Origin: Calonectria ilicicola
Lineage: Eukaryota; Ascomycota; Sordariomycetes; Hypocreales; Nectriaceae
Length of the DNA stretch: 64,000 nt
Assembly: GCA_020809705.1 (NCBI GenBank)
Contig: CP085834.1
Coordinates: 682,001 to 746,000, forward strand
Reading direction: 5' to 3'
Below the pieces are notes generated by a model. That model did not search any database, was not told the origin of the DNA, and saw only the letters and a list, made by a program, of their open reading frames with translations. The translations under genes and the position numbers were made by a program. Positions 1 through 11,342 of this stretch are shown here, piece after piece (position 1 is the first letter of the stretch; every line of letters begins with the position of its first letter).

Positions 1-1291
1 TGATACCACCACCTACGAGCTAGTTTCTGGGGAACAGAATGCCTTCAAACAAGAAGGTTATGCAATACTCTCACATCGTTGGGTCGGGGTAGAAATCACC
101 CTGGACAGACTACCGACACGTCTGCCAGGACTCAGAACGGGTGCATGCCCCCAGGCCACCCCACAGCTAGACAAAATCCGCGGCGCATGCCAGACCGCAC
201 GAGATCTGGGATTTAGGTGGATGTGGATCGACTCTTGTTGCATTGATAAAACGAGCAGTGCTGAATTGTCCGAGTCAATCAACTCCATGTTCAAGTGGTA
301 TCTTGATGCTGAAATTTGCATCACGTACCTCCAAGATGTGGAAAGAAGAGCGAGTGTGTCGACACAAGGACCTGAGGTTTTTACAGATGTCAAGACTAGG
401 AAGCCATCCGAGTGGTTCACACGTGGATGGACGCTTCAAGAGCTCATAGCATCGCGGAAGATGCAGTTTTATGACAAAAATTGGCAATTCCTCGGCGACA
501 AGACTGCCCTCGCCAAAGTACTCGAGAACATTACTAGGATAAGCGCAAACTATCTCAACGGCACAGAAGACTTCAGACAAGCTTCTATTGCGGCAAGGAT
601 GAGCTGGATGGCCGGACGGGAGACTAGCCGCATAGAGGATATTGCCTACAGTATGTTGTGAATATTCGACAAAAACATGACACTACAGTATGGAGAGGGA
701 ATGAGAGCTTTTTCAAGATTTCAAGAAGAGCTCCTTAAATCTTCAACCGACGAATCCTTATTTGCGTGGCGGATGCCCGAAGTTGGTGCTGGAGTCAAGT
801 ACAACCTTCATCAAGAAGGCTGGGACTCAGACGAATGGGGGATCTTAGCGGCCTGCCCAGAATGGTTTCGAGATTCGGGCGACATCCGGCCGGATCATTC
901 GCTTACCAGGAAACGAGGGGGTTTCTCCATAACCCAACGGGGCGTGCAGGCGGCAATGCCAGAACTTGGCTCTGTGAAAGAGGCCCTTGCTGCGTTCTGC
1001 GCTGCGATGACCTTGATTTTACTCCCACTTGCGTGCATCTATACATTGAGAAGTCGAAAGAATCCAATCGCTCTGACGCTCAATTGCTACGTCGAGGATG
1101 GGAACGGACGAAAGGAGTTCGTATACGTCTGCCTAAAAGTATTAAATCCTCACCCGGGTAGAACATTGAGACGATTTAGATGTAATGAGCTGGTGTTCGG
1201 ATTCGCTGAATTCACTAGCGGGGAGAATGTGTCACAGGGAAATCCGGATGTCGGAACAATATTGCAGCCTGAACTCAGACGAATGGATTAG
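1..1291 (+). pseudogene. HET-domain protein, 5' end outside window, one in-frame stop
   Basis: The first bases read in frame 2 as the beginning of a heterokaryon-incompatibility (HET) domain: ILSHRW, then WMWIDSCCIDK, then FTRGWTLQELIA, the three classical HET blocks. The start codon lies before the window. A TGA at 659-661 interrupts the frame exactly where relatives read AYSMLGIF, here AYSML-stop-IF. The same frame then continues with YGEGMRAFSRFQEEL, the usual post-HET segment, to a stop at 1289-1291. HET proteins trigger death after fusion of unlike hyphae. The intact reading on both sides of a single stop suggests a recent nonsense mutation. The product could still be a truncated HET domain. 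The gene is convergent with the hybrid synthetase, whose stop is only 265 bp away, so it marks the left edge of the metabolite cluster. Confidence 0.85.
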
Positions 1292-1555
1292 AGATTATGT
1301 TCGCCTTTATCAGCGTTAATAGACCCAAGTCAAGTAACACTGCGTCTAAATTCCATTTTCTTGTTTATGTTACTTTAAATGATAGTGGTTAAGTAGTATA
1401 TCAATGTTGAATAGTGTTCAGCCAATGGTTTGCAATATGTATGTTTCGATTACCTACTTCAATCATAGCACACAGTCTAAATCTAAATAAAAAGAGAAAG
1501 ACCACATAATCGAAACAAAATCCCTTCAAATTCGACTACAGTACGTTGACAGTTA

Positions 1556-4500
1556 TTATGCAGTCTGGATGCGGTCTACATATCTGCGAACAAACACCTC
1601 GTCAATCGGAGGCGCGGGATAATCGTGACCCCCAAGAACATTTTGTCCAGGTGGCAACGCCTTGATCATGGACGTCGTATTTTCATCAGTGTACCCATCA
1701 ATTACAGCCGTAATACGAGCCAGCGAGCTCTTTGGATGTGCGGAAGTATACTCGAGGGCATGTTTCTGCCACTCACTAAAGCATAAAATCCTCTTTTCAT
1801 CACTGCTGGTCGCGCTCAACAAATTGAAAAATTCATCAAAAGTGGGTGGATTTCGGTTCACAAAGTCAAAGTCCTTCCCAACGCGATGTCTTTCATGCGT
1901 CATAATTTCAACAATTGTCTTGGATAGATAGTCGACTGGCAAAACAGACGATAAATCGCCATCCAGCGACGGGAAAGCACCAAGTTCAAGACTTCCAGTG
2001 ATCAAATTATGCAAAAAGTCACCGCGGTCACGTCGAAAGTAACCATTTGTTGATGCAGTCACAAATGGTAAGCGGTAAGTTGATGCCATGGCACCGCGCC
2101 AACGTGCCGCTGCCACCATCCTCTCCGCAAGATATTTTGAAGTTCCGTAACCATATTCTTGGTCCTCTTCAGTTAGATCATAGCCCATATGCTTGGGAAG
2201 TGTTGATATCGTGGATATAAGATGAATAGCTTTTCTTTTGCCGTATGACGCCAATCGCAAGATTTCATGAGTACTGACAATGTTGGGGCCAACATAGTCC
2301 TCCAGCGGGCGCATCCAATCAACAAGTGCTCCCGAATGGCAAATTGCATCAACCTGGTCGGCTAAGTTGTAGAAAACCTCTTCTGAAAGACCAAGCAAAG
2401 GTTGGGCAAGGTCACCAACTACGATACTGAGTAACCGATCGTGGTAATTTTTCCATAGACCAAAACCATTCAGGGTTTCCACCAATCGTTGTCGGGCGTG
2501 AGATTCAGACGAGGCGCGGACAAGGCAGTACACGGAAATGCCCTGCTTGAAAAGTTCACCAACCATAAAAGCGCCAACAAATCCAGTGGCACCGGTGACC
2601 AGGACTGAGTGCGGGCAGCGTGGAGAGATGGATGACTCTTGCAAGACATTCTGAAATGTAAAGCTAGGGTCAAGAACACCCTTGCGAATGGCAGCCATAT
2701 TGAGACAAATCGAAGTGGCTGATGCACTTGTTGTTGGTGTTTCCTTGCCAGATTCTGAGGTTCCAGAGGAGGTACTAATCCAAACGTCTTGCAGTTGGAG
2801 TAGAAGCGACTCACTGAGAGCCCTTAGGTTCGGTTGAACGAGGACAACGTTGGCTGACAACGTCAGGCCTGTCAGGGTTGCCAGATGATTACGTATCATG
2901 ACCGCAGTTAAGGAGTCAACACCAATATCTTGCAAGGGTTGATCGACATTGACGTCATCAGGCTGCCCAAACCCTAGTGCTTTGGCCACTGTTTCTCGAA
3001 CCATTCGTAGGATAATACCGGAATGTTGGTCAGAGTCATTATCACGCAAAGTTTGATGGAGATCCCAGCCTCGCTGCACCGCAACTTGGGAACTACTGGG
3101 ACCCAGGATACCTTGAAGCAATGGCGGTATACCTCCCCGTTCTTCTAAGTAGGCACGGTGCTGTTCCAGATCCAACGCGGCAGCCATTGTGACAGCGCGA
3201 CCACTGCACACGGCCTGCTCGAGTAGCCGTAGCCCATCATCCGGCTCAAGCATACCAAGGCCAAATTGAGAGAGATGTGTCTGGGTTGTTCCCACCAGGG
3301 TGGATGCCATGCCGCCACCTCCCCAAGTTCCATATGCCACAGAGGTGGCTAGAAGGCCCCGGGCGCGTCGCAGCTGCGCCAGAGCATCAAGAAAGGTATT
3401 TGCGGCAGCGTAATTGCCAAGGCCCGGCAAGCCCATAATGCCGGAGATGGAGGAGAACATCATAAAAACGTCCAAGTCTAGTTTTTGGGTAAGCTGATGC
3501 AAATTCCAAGCACCTTCTACCTTGGGACCAAGAGGATTGACACACTGCTGCGGCGTCATGACCGAGAGAATGCCCGAGTCGACGAGGCCAGCGGCATGTA
3601 TGACACCGCGTAACGGACGGGTTTGATTGAACATGGTAAATATTGACGCGACGGCATAAAAGTCGGCTATATCATTAGCCACGACTGTTACTCTAGCGCC
3701 AAGTTGAGAGAGTTCGGCTACCAAGTCGTCGGCACCAACAGATTCCATGCCACGGCGCGAGGTCAGCACTAGGTCGCGAACGCCGTGAACCTTTACCAAC
3801 CAACGAGCCACGCGAGATCCAAGATCCCCTAACCCTCCCGTAATAAGCACTGCGCCATCGTTCCGGAGCAGAGGCTTTTTGATCACAGGGGTATTGGCAC
3901 GTTGCAATCGCGGCACCAGGACTCTCCTCCCACGCACAGCGCATTCTGGTTCGTTATGTAAGACCAATGTGGCGGCCATAGAGCCGATATCTATGTCTTC
4001 GCCAGCATCGATAAGTCGGAGTCGCAGTTCCGGGTGTTCACTCCGTGCAGTGCGCATGAGACCCCAGAGTGCAGATGCTCCGAGCCCGGTAGGTGCATCG
4101 TCTGCACCAGTACCGATCGATTGACGAGTGACCCAAATGATGGGTGCTGTAATTGAAGCTTCAGCAGCAGCCTGTAGCTGGACAAGGCCTTTTGTGAGTA
4201 GTTCACTCGTATGGCTTGGAGCATCAACGTCCGGTTCGGCATTCCACAATGACAAAAGACCGTCTAGTTTCTGAGCCTCCATGATGTCAGAGACAGGGAC
4301 CAGTTCTATGCCAGCGTGGGATAACGCTTGCCTAATGTCATCCGCCCAGTGCGTCGTGACTGTGTCGCCGAGCACTCCCCATAAGCCACCGGAGTGGAAG
4401 TTGTCAGTATTCATTTCCCCCCAGTTGACTTCAAAGCTGAGCTGGTCTACGCAGTTTTCAGTTTCTTTAACAGATAAAACATCATTTTGAGACATGTTGC

Positions 4501-7500
4501 TAGAGTAAAGCCTGGGCTTTCGCAACTGCTTGAAGCATTCTCGCTGGAAGGCGTAGGTCGGGATGTCCACGCGTCGGCAACCGAAAGGCTCAAAATAAGC
4601 AGACCAGTCAATGTGAACGTGATTTAAATGCAAATCTGAGAGACTGTTTTGGATAACTGAGATGCTGTCTTTTCTTGGGGCAAGCGACGGTAGCCAGATC
4701 GCCGAGCTGCTGTTGCTAGTGTTTGCAAGGCATGTGGCACCAAGGCCGCACAGCACGGGACCTGGGCCTAACTCAAGGAAAACATTAATCCCTTCGCCAT
4801 GAAGGGTCTGAATGGATTCACTGAAACGAACAGTTCGACGTGCCTGTTGGACCCAGTACGCGGGTTGCTCAAGCTCACCTGGCCGTGCAAGCTTCCCTGT
4901 CAGACTGCTGACCATGGCCAACGATGGTGATCTAAAGCTAATAGTCTCGGCTACAGCGTTGAAATCATCTAGCATGCCGTCCATGTGATGTGAGTGGAAC
5001 GCATGAGATACCTCGAGCCTCTTGCACTTGCGGTTCTGTGTGGTAAAATAGGTGACCAAGAGGTTGACGGCGCCAACGTTACCGGACGCAACCGTTTGAG
5101 TGGGCGTGTTGTAACCAGCAATGTCCACTTGGTCAGCCAAACGAAGTGCCTCTATTGCTTCAAGTACCTCGATACCACTCGCTTCGAGCGACACCATGCA
5201 GCCACAGGCGGGTATTGCTTGCATCAACCTCCCGCGTGCTGCTACGAGTCGACAGGCATCATTGAGATCCAGGATTCCCGCAATATGTGCAGCAGCGAGC
5301 TCACCAACGCTATGGCCTAGTAAAACGTCGGGCTTCACGCCCCAGCTTTGCCATAACCGCCCGAGCGCCACTTCCAGAGCGAATAGGGCTGGCTGAGCAA
5401 AGTCAGTGCGGTTCAGTAATGTTGCAGCTGGTCTGTTAGAATCAGTCCACATGACATCAAGCAGTGGTGCCTCTAGTTCTGTGAAAGCCGCTGCGATCTC
5501 TTCAATGGCATTCCGGAAGACGGGGTAGACTGAGTATAAGTCTCGCCCCATCCCAAGCTGTTGACTGCCTTGACCAGTGAAAAGCATCGCAAGACGCGGC
5601 TCCTCTGAAGTTGATGCGGGAGATTCGACGAGCGCAGCTGATTCTAATTTGTTCAAAAGTTCAGCCCGATCTACTGCCATCAACACTAATCGTCGCCGGA
5701 AATGAGTGCGAGTAGTCGCTAGCGAGTTGGCCACATTGTGGAGATGATCCTGATCCGTAACGTTGTTGCTCACATGCTGCTGGAGCTTCAGAGCTTGCTG
5801 GCGCAAGGCTGGCCATGTATTTCCGGACAGCAGAAAAGGCATAACATGCGGCAACTGGACAAATGGCTTGATAACACCTGTCTTGGTGGTATCATTTGAG
5901 TATTCCTCTAGAATGACATGTGCATTCGTGCCGCCAATGCCAAATGCACTAACACCCGCTAAGCGTTGACGAGATGCATTTGGAAGCCACGGGCGGTTCT
6001 GCTGCACTAGTGCAATTCTAGCACCCTCCCAATCCACGATTGGAGTAGGTTCAGCAGCATGCAGGGTTTTGGGGAGTGTGTTATGCTGCATGGCCAGGAC
6101 CACTTTCAAGAGGCCTACGAGACCAGCGGCAGCCTGAGTATGGCCAATGTTCGACTTGGCTGAACCAAGCCAGAGAGGCTCTGTCATGTCAGAACGGCCG
6201 CGGCCAAAAACCTCACCCAGTGCAGTGGCCTCGATTGGGTCACCCAGCTTAGTGCCAGTGCCGTGCGCCTCGATGTAGTCAATGTCACTGGGCATTAATT
6301 GAGCATCACTTAAAGCTGCACGGATGAGGCGCTGCTGTGCTGGGCCACTTGGCATTGTGAGTCCAGCGCTGCGACCGTCGTGATTGATTGCAGTGCCGCG
6401 AAGAACGGCATGGATTTTGTCACCGTCTCGCTGTGCATCTGACAGGCGCTTGAGAACTACGACGGCGGACCCTTCACCCCAACCCGTGCCCTGTGTATCG
6501 GCCGAGAAGGCCCTACATCGTCCATCGGCCGACATGCCACGAAGCCGACTGAATTCTACATGCAATCCCGGATTGAGCATGAGACTAATGCCAGCAGAGA
6601 CAGCCATGTCACATTCACCTTGACGCAATGCGCTGCACGCCAGATGAGTCGTGACTAATGAGGAGGAACAAGCCGTATCCACGGTCATAGTCGGGCCTTC
6701 AAGGCCCAAGACGTATGAAATGCGACCGGACAAGGTGCCGCCAGCGGACCCAGTCGTCGTGTACCCATCAAGTTCCGATAGATCCTGAGTCGCTGCGGGA
6801 TCAAGACGGAAATGAGCGGGGATGGTGCTGGTACCAATGAAAACTCCAGTCCGACTACCACGGAGCTGGTCCATCGTGTAACCCGCACGCTCGAAGCCTT
6901 CCCAGCAGGTTTCGAGCAGTAAATGTTGTGAGGGGTCGAGTGAGCGAGCCTCTCTAGGTGAGATGCCGAAGAAGGATGCATCAAAGGAGTCGATAGAGGA
7001 CAAGAACCCACCTTGACGACAATACGATTTACCGCTAGCGGTGGCATCAGCAGCATACAGTTCATCGGCATTCCAGCGATCCTTGGGTATGTCAACAATG
7101 GCATCTCCGCCACTCTCGAGCAGCTCCCAGAAATCTTCCGGGGTGTAAATACCTCCGGGAAGTCTGCATGCGAGTGACACTATGGCGATGTCTTCCTTGG
7201 TCGCGATGTGAGGCTGTCGAGCAACAGCTACTGGTTCCGAAGTCGTGCCGTCAGCTGAATTGAGGTATGTGGCCAGCGTTTTGATGGTGTGGTGCTCAAA
7301 CAACTTGGCTACCGGGACCGCTCTTCCAAGAAGCTCCTGCAACTCCTTTTGAACTTTGACAATGCGAACAGAATCCCCACCGATCTGAAAAAAGTTGTCT
7401 TTAGAGGAGATTCGATCATGTCCGAGAACTTGTGACCAGATGGCCAATATTTGATGCTCCAGGTTAGTCGTAGGTTTGATAGTGATGCTGGACACCGGAG

Positions 7501-9133
7501 ACGCGTCCTTAAGGTCTGGGAGTGCTTTGCGATCAATCTTTCCATTGAGAGTCAACGGGAGAGCGTCCAGAAGAACAAAGAATGCTGGGACCATGTAAGA
7601 GGGCAAACGCTCGGCCAGCCACGGGCGCAGCAGGCTGTCCAGGACGTTACTGGCAGTATCCTGATCCACAGGCACCTTAGCATTGCGAACACAATACGCA
7701 ATGAGCTGCTCGTCGCGGCTGACTACAACGGCCTTAGAGACGAACCAGTGGTCAGTAATGACTGCCTCTACCTCGCCAGGCTCGATTCGGTAGCCTCGGA
7801 CCTTGACCAGACTGCCAATGCGGCCCAGCACGCTCAGCTTCCCAGGTTCCGTAAAGCAGGCTAGGTCCCCAGTGCGATATAAACGGCCGGCATGAAATGG
7901 ATTATCAAGAAATACCGATTGTGTGAGCTCAGGCTTGTTACGATAGCCACGGGCCAAGGTAGCCCCGCCAATGTAGAGTTCGCCAGAAGCGCCAAGCGGC
8001 ACTGGCAACATGTCCTCATCAAGCACATAGAATCGGTCATTAGCAACGGGCCTGCCGATAACCACTGCTTCCTTCTCCGTCACTCTCCAACAACTGCTGT
8101 ATGTAGTCTCGGTAGGCCCGTATAAGTTCCACAACGCATCGCCGCAGGCAAGAAGGCGATCAGCAAGATGGCGAGAGAGAGCCTCACCAGAGGACAACAT
8201 TTTGTGAAGCCGGGGTTGGCCTGCCCAGCCTGAATCAAGCAGCATCTGCCAAGCCACTGGAGTACCCTGCATCATATTCACGGCATATTCATTCATGAGT
8301 CTCATGAGAGCACTAGGATCCCGGACCTCATTAGCCTGTGCAATGACAATCGAGGCGCCACAGATCAGAGGTAAGAATAGCTCCAAGAACGCCATATCGA
8401 AGGAAATGGTAGTGATGGCCAACATGCGATCTTCCCTGCAGCACCCGGGATCTTTTTCTAGCGAGAGCAGAAGATTGGACATTGCTCCATGGCTCAGCTC
8501 TACCCCCTTCGGCTTGCCTGTCGAGCCGGAGGTGTACATAACATAGACGAGATCTTCCGGCTGAACTCCTATATCTAGGAGATAAACGTCATCATCCAAA
8601 GCCAAGTCATACTTCTCTTCTGTTAGGACTTCGTCAGTGTTCAAGCACTGCCCTGTCCACTCTTTCAAGACGGACTTTGTCCCAGTGGTAGCAAGAACGA
8701 GACTCGGAGTTGCGTCATGAAGCATCTGTGCCATGCGCTTGATGGGAAATGTAGGGTCAATGGGTACGTAGGCAGCACCAGTCTTCATCACCGCCAAAAG
8801 TGCAACGACAAGGTCGACTGACCGATCAATGACCACGCCAACGAGGTCACCTTGTTGAACTCCCTCGTGAATGAGGGCGACGGCGAGGCGGTTGGCAAGA
8901 ATATCGAGATGCTGGTAGGTGACGTGTGTGCTTCCGCAAATCAAGGCAATACGTTCTTGGTTTGTTTTGGCGCATTGCTCAAACAGATGATGAACACAGT
9001 GATTGAGTGTTGTGTCATCATCAGTATTATTGAAGTCGTCGCCAAGCGCCATGCCATTGTCAGCTGAGATCTCATCCGTGATCCCATCGGACTGCATGAT
9101 GATTTTGGGGGTCTCGGGTTTCTGAATAGACAT
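1556..9133 (-). CDS. swnK: SwnK-like NRPS-PKS hybrid synthetase (A-T-KS-AT-KR-ACP-R)
   Basis: Intronless, 2525 residues. Domains in order: adenylation (about 50-560, YTSGSTGKPKG, YRTGDLA); carrier (GGDSV, Ser about 586); ketosynthase (about 648-1075, DTACSSS with Cys about 822, EAHGTGT, NIGHT); acyltransferase (about 1180-1480, GHSVG with Ser about 1275, and HAFH, usual for malonyl-CoA); ketoreductase (about 1755-1940, TGGLGDLG, Tyr about 1908); second carrier (GVDSL, Ser about 2074); thioester reductase (about 2175-2420, GATGFVG, YGTSK). There is no condensation domain: the KS must join the aminoacyl group to malonate. This matches SwnK, which activates pipecolate, extends it by one malonate and releases it reductively to an indolizidine. 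A hand-read adenylation code (D-M-L-Q-L-S-L-Y-S) is tentative. The reductase and PhyH dioxygenase nearby support the call. All catalytic motifs I could check are intact. A diverged homologue using another cyclic amino acid remains possible. Confidence 0.82.
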   Translation of the reverse strand: MSIQKPETPKIIMQSDGITDEISADNGMALGDDFNNTDDDTTLNHCVHHLFEQCAKTNQERIALICGSTHVTYQHLDILANRLAVALIHEGVQQGDLVGVVIDRSVDLVVALLAVMKTGAAYVPIDPTFPIKRMAQMLHDATPSLVLATTGTKSVLKEWTGQCLNTDEVLTEEKYDLALDDDVYLLDIGVQPEDLVYVMYTSGSTGKPKGVELSHGAMSNLLLSLEKDPGCCREDRMLAITTISFDMAFLELFLPLICGASIVIAQANEVRDPSALMRLMNEYAVNMMQGTPVAWQMLLDSGWAGQPRLHKMLSSGEALSRHLADRLLACGDALWNLYGPTETTYSSCWRVTEKEAVVIGRPVANDRFYVLDEDMLPVPLGASGELYIGGATLARGYRNKPELTQSVFLDNPFHAGRLYRTGDLACFTEPGKLSVLGRIGSLVKVRGYRIEPGEVEAVITDHWFVSKAVVVSRDEQLIAYCVRNAKVPVDQDTASNVLDSLLRPWLAERLPSYMVPAFFVLLDALPLTLNGKIDRKALPDLKDASPVSSITIKPTTNLEHQILAIWSQVLGHDRISSKDNFFQIGGDSVRIVKVQKELQELLGRAVPVAKLFEHHTIKTLATYLNSADGTTSEPVAVARQPHIATKEDIAIVSLACRLPGGIYTPEDFWELLESGGDAIVDIPKDRWNADELYAADATASGKSYCRQGGFLSSIDSFDASFFGISPREARSLDPSQHLLLETCWEGFERAGYTMDQLRGSRTGVFIGTSTIPAHFRLDPAATQDLSELDGYTTTGSAGGTLSGRISYVLGLEGPTMTVDTACSSSLVTTHLACSALRQGECDMAVSAGISLMLNPGLHVEFSRLRGMSADGRCRAFSADTQGTGWGEGSAVVVLKRLSDAQRDGDKIHAVLRGTAINHDGRSAGLTMPSGPAQQRLIRAALSDAQLMPSDIDYIEAHGTGTKLGDPIEATALGEVFGRGRSDMTEPLWLGSAKSNIGHTQAAAGLVGLLKVVLAMQHNTLPKTLHAAEPTPIVDWEGARIALVQQNRPWLPNASRQRLAGVSAFGIGGTNAHVILEEYSNDTTKTGVIKPFVQLPHVMPFLLSGNTWPALRQQALKLQQHVSNNVTDQDHLHNVANSLATTRTHFRRRLVLMAVDRAELLNKLESAALVESPASTSEEPRLAMLFTGQGSQQLGMGRDLYSVYPVFRNAIEEIAAAFTELEAPLLDVMWTDSNRPAATLLNRTDFAQPALFALEVALGRLWQSWGVKPDVLLGHSVGELAAAHIAGILDLNDACRLVAARGRLMQAIPACGCMVSLEASGIEVLEAIEALRLADQVDIAGYNTPTQTVASGNVGAVNLLVTYFTTQNRKCKRLEVSHAFHSHHMDGMLDDFNAVAETISFRSPSLAMVSSLTGKLARPGELEQPAYWVQQARRTVRFSESIQTLHGEGINVFLELGPGPVLCGLGATCLANTSNSSSAIWLPSLAPRKDSISVIQNSLSDLHLNHVHIDWSAYFEPFGCRRVDIPTYAFQRECFKQLRKPRLYSSNMSQNDVLSVKETENCVDQLSFEVNWGEMNTDNFHSGGLWGVLGDTVTTHWADDIRQALSHAGIELVPVSDIMEAQKLDGLLSLWNAEPDVDAPSHTSELLTKGLVQLQAAAEASITAPIIWVTRQSIGTGADDAPTGLGASALWGLMRTARSEHPELRLRLIDAGEDIDIGSMAATLVLHNEPECAVRGRRVLVPRLQRANTPVIKKPLLRNDGAVLITGGLGDLGSRVARWLVKVHGVRDLVLTSRRGMESVGADDLVAELSQLGARVTVVANDIADFYAVASIFTMFNQTRPLRGVIHAAGLVDSGILSVMTPQQCVNPLGPKVEGAWNLHQLTQKLDLDVFMMFSSISGIMGLPGLGNYAAANTFLDALAQLRRARGLLATSVAYGTWGGGGMASTLVGTTQTHLSQFGLGMLEPDDGLRLLEQAVCSGRAVTMAAALDLEQHRAYLEERGGIPPLLQGILGPSSSQVAVQRGWDLHQTLRDNDSDQHSGIILRMVRETVAKALGFGQPDDVNVDQPLQDIGVDSLTAVMIRNHLATLTGLTLSANVVLVQPNLRALSESLLLQLQDVWISTSSGTSESGKETPTTSASATSICLNMAAIRKGVLDPSFTFQNVLQESSISPRCPHSVLVTGATGFVGAFMVGELFKQGISVYCLVRASSESHARQRLVETLNGFGLWKNYHDRLLSIVVGDLAQPLLGLSEEVFYNLADQVDAICHSGALVDWMRPLEDYVGPNIVSTHEILRLASYGKRKAIHLISTISTLPKHMGYDLTEEDQEYGYGTSKYLAERMVAAARWRGAMASTYRLPFVTASTNGYFRRDRGDFLHNLITGSLELGAFPSLDGDLSSVLPVDYLSKTIVEIMTHERHRVGKDFDFVNRNPPTFDEFFNLLSATSSDEKRILCFSEWQKHALEYTSAHPKSSLARITAVIDGYTDENTTSMIKALPPGQNVLGGHDYPAPPIDEVFVRRYVDRIQTA

Positions 9134-10427
9134 GGAGTCGACTGTTGAGTGTCGGGATGTGACCGTCTGCCAAGCCCCAACTGCGATGCCTAGTCACAGT
9201 AGATGGAGAATCGATGACAGCAAGGTCAGGCGTGTTGAATCCAATGAACAATAAAAGAGTAACTCGAAAGTGATATCTTGTCTAATCCTTCTCTCGATTG
9301 AGCGGGTAAAGTTGTATTTAAGTACAATGAAATGAATTCTCTCCATCGCAGTGCCACCTGGATTCCATGTTAGCATATAATTCACTCAGTCATCTTTCAT
9401 AACGTTATCCAAATCCTACCATCACCTCATTATTTTGTGACTTTGAATCCTTGACTGGCTTAGAACCCCTCCTCGGATCGGCGTTATGCCTTCTCAGAGC
9501 GAAAATCCATCTACCAAGTCTACGATGCAGTTTTCATCGCTGCTCGCTCCTTGCTGGGAACAATTCATTGGCCTCATCAAGGCCCACCGTATATTCCAAA
9601 TGTATTGTCTCAATACGACAGCATGCACCTTGTTCCGATCCAATATCTACATCGGGATTCTCCTCTTTGCATGTCTCAGGTTTGTGCTGCGGAAGAAATA
9701 TTTATTCCCTCAGATGTAATTGCAAACTCGGATCTAGACACAGATCGAACGATTATTTTGGACGTGTTCACACTGGTAAACTAGTTATGTTGTACCCGGC
9801 TCCCAGGATCCGATGTACCACGAAGATATTTTTCTCGGCGCCGATAAGTGATTCTCGTATGCAATGCATTTATCCTATCTCTGTATTTCTCCCCTTTGAG
9901 ACGTAGAATCCTGCAATAGGATAACGTTGTGTTGGGGTCAGTGGAGTACATCATGCTGTGGTAAACATCCAGAGGATAAACTGCGTATCTGCCTTCTCGG
10001 CCGACATACGCCCGTAACCGAGCCCCGCCTGTATCACAGCTCGGCTCGTGTACGTTTTTACTTACACGATGTTACACTGTAAGTACAATCCTGCCGGCCG
10101 TGCTATAGTTGTTCAGCCAGTGCTGCCAGATCATCCTCCTGAAATAATTTAGTATTACTCAAAATCCAGCACCGTACAAGGTAAATTCATACAAAGTTAT
10201 TTTTTTAATTATAGTATCGCTAGTGCTAGAATTCTGCTTTGGCATTGATTTATGAGGCAAGCTCGGGGTATTGTTATTTGTCTACTTACAAACCAACCAC
10301 ATTCACAGCATCAGAAGGCAAACTACGAAAACATGAGACTGTAAAAAAAAACGGAAATTCAATTTAAACAAGGTACATCAAAATGCGGAGAACTAAATAA
10401 ATCAGTGTCCTTCGCGGTCACCTTTCC
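9134..10427. other. Spacer upstream of the hybrid synthetase, one unexplained open frame
   Basis: This holds the synthetase promoter and the 3' side of the reductase gene. On the + strand the frame from 9464 to 9784 is open for about 106 residues (after a TAG at 9461). It has a protein-like composition (YAFSERKSIY, ARSLLGTIHW, IPSDVIANSD) but matches no family I know. It could be an exon or a gene relic. The rest shows only AT-rich tracts and no recognisable gene. Confidence 0.35.
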
Positions 10428-11342
10428 TCACAAGATCATCTCAGGATCATGATCGAGCTCTGCAAAGCCGTCTCGCAAAGTCCGAAAACCAACATCCCGG
10501 AAAAACTTTTGCCGTTGCAACATAAACTCGACCTGCGGGATCGAGCTTGACTGGCTCGCGGAGAACAAGTAGTAGTCCGCCAAAACCTTCGAATCTTCGT
10601 CATTGGCTGCCTTAAAGGCCTCTGCAACCTGATAAAGCGAAATGTGTTCAGGCTTGAGTTCCGGGCGATACTTCTGTATGATGATCTTGGCGACATCATT
10701 CCAGCACGAACGCTGCCCAGAAATGTAAGTGTATGGTTCCCAGGTCAATTCGCTATCAACAAGCACAACCAAGGCCTTGGCAACATCCCGTGCCCAAGTG
10801 AAGTCCACATTCTCATTCCCTGTTCCAGGAATCAGGACCTTACCATTAGTAAGATCAATAGGGTGGCAGTTACCAATGTCTTTGATATACCGGTTCTTGG
10901 ACGGCACCAAATAATCAGCAAGCCAGCCGCAGCAGACGATAGTCCACTCAAGATCCCTCTGTTCTCGAAGTGCCTGGCGGATAGGCTCTCGAGTGCGATA
11001 ATAGAAACCTGGCTCCTCCGGGAAATTCTTCGCATCACCAGCAAACTCAGATGGTATAAAGCGTTTGCAAGTAAGACTCTGTTGACAGGCTCGGATCAGA
11101 GTGCTGTGGACATCAATGTATGATGGAGAAATGTCCGAAATTGTGGATATCATGGCTCGACTCCCCACCAACGCTTCGTCCAGGGATTTCAGAGAGTAGT
11201 CGGTAATGAATTGGGTCACGCCCTTTTGATCAAATTGGGCCTTATGGCTCCGAGTGAGGATGACAACTTCATGGCCGGCCTGAGTGAACTCCTCGCAAAT
11301 GTATCGCGCCAGATCACCAGAGCCAGCAATAACCACGCGCAT
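10428..11342 (-). CDS. NmrA/isoflavone-reductase-like oxidoreductase (SwnN/SwnR type)
   Basis: 304 residues from the Met at 11342. An upstream in-frame Met at 11396 would add 18 residues, but the Rossmann fold begins directly after the second Met (MRVVIAGSGDLARYI), so the shorter form is preferred. The dinucleotide-binding GSGDLAR loop, RFIPSEFAG and FTWARDVAKAL are typical of the NmrA-like atypical short-chain reductases. In swainsonine clusters two such enzymes occur: SwnR, assigned to pipecolate supply, and SwnN, assigned to reduction of the indolizidine intermediate. I cannot tell which one this is. It lies on the same strand as the synthetase and divergent from the dioxygenase across 1.3 kb. 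A soluble NADPH-dependent imine or ketone reductase is the likely role. Confidence 0.8.
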   Translation of the reverse strand: MRVVIAGSGDLARYICEEFTQAGHEVVILTRSHKAQFDQKGVTQFITDYSLKSLDEALVGSRAMISTISDISPSYIDVHSTLIRACQQSLTCKRFIPSEFAGDAKNFPEEPGFYYRTREPIRQALREQRDLEWTIVCCGWLADYLVPSKNRYIKDIGNCHPIDLTNGKVLIPGTGNENVDFTWARDVAKALVVLVDSELTWEPYTYISGQRSCWNDVAKIIIQKYRPELKPEHISLYQVAEAFKAANDEDSKVLADYYLFSASQSSSIPQVEFMLQRQKFFRDVGFRTLRDGFAELDHDPEMIL

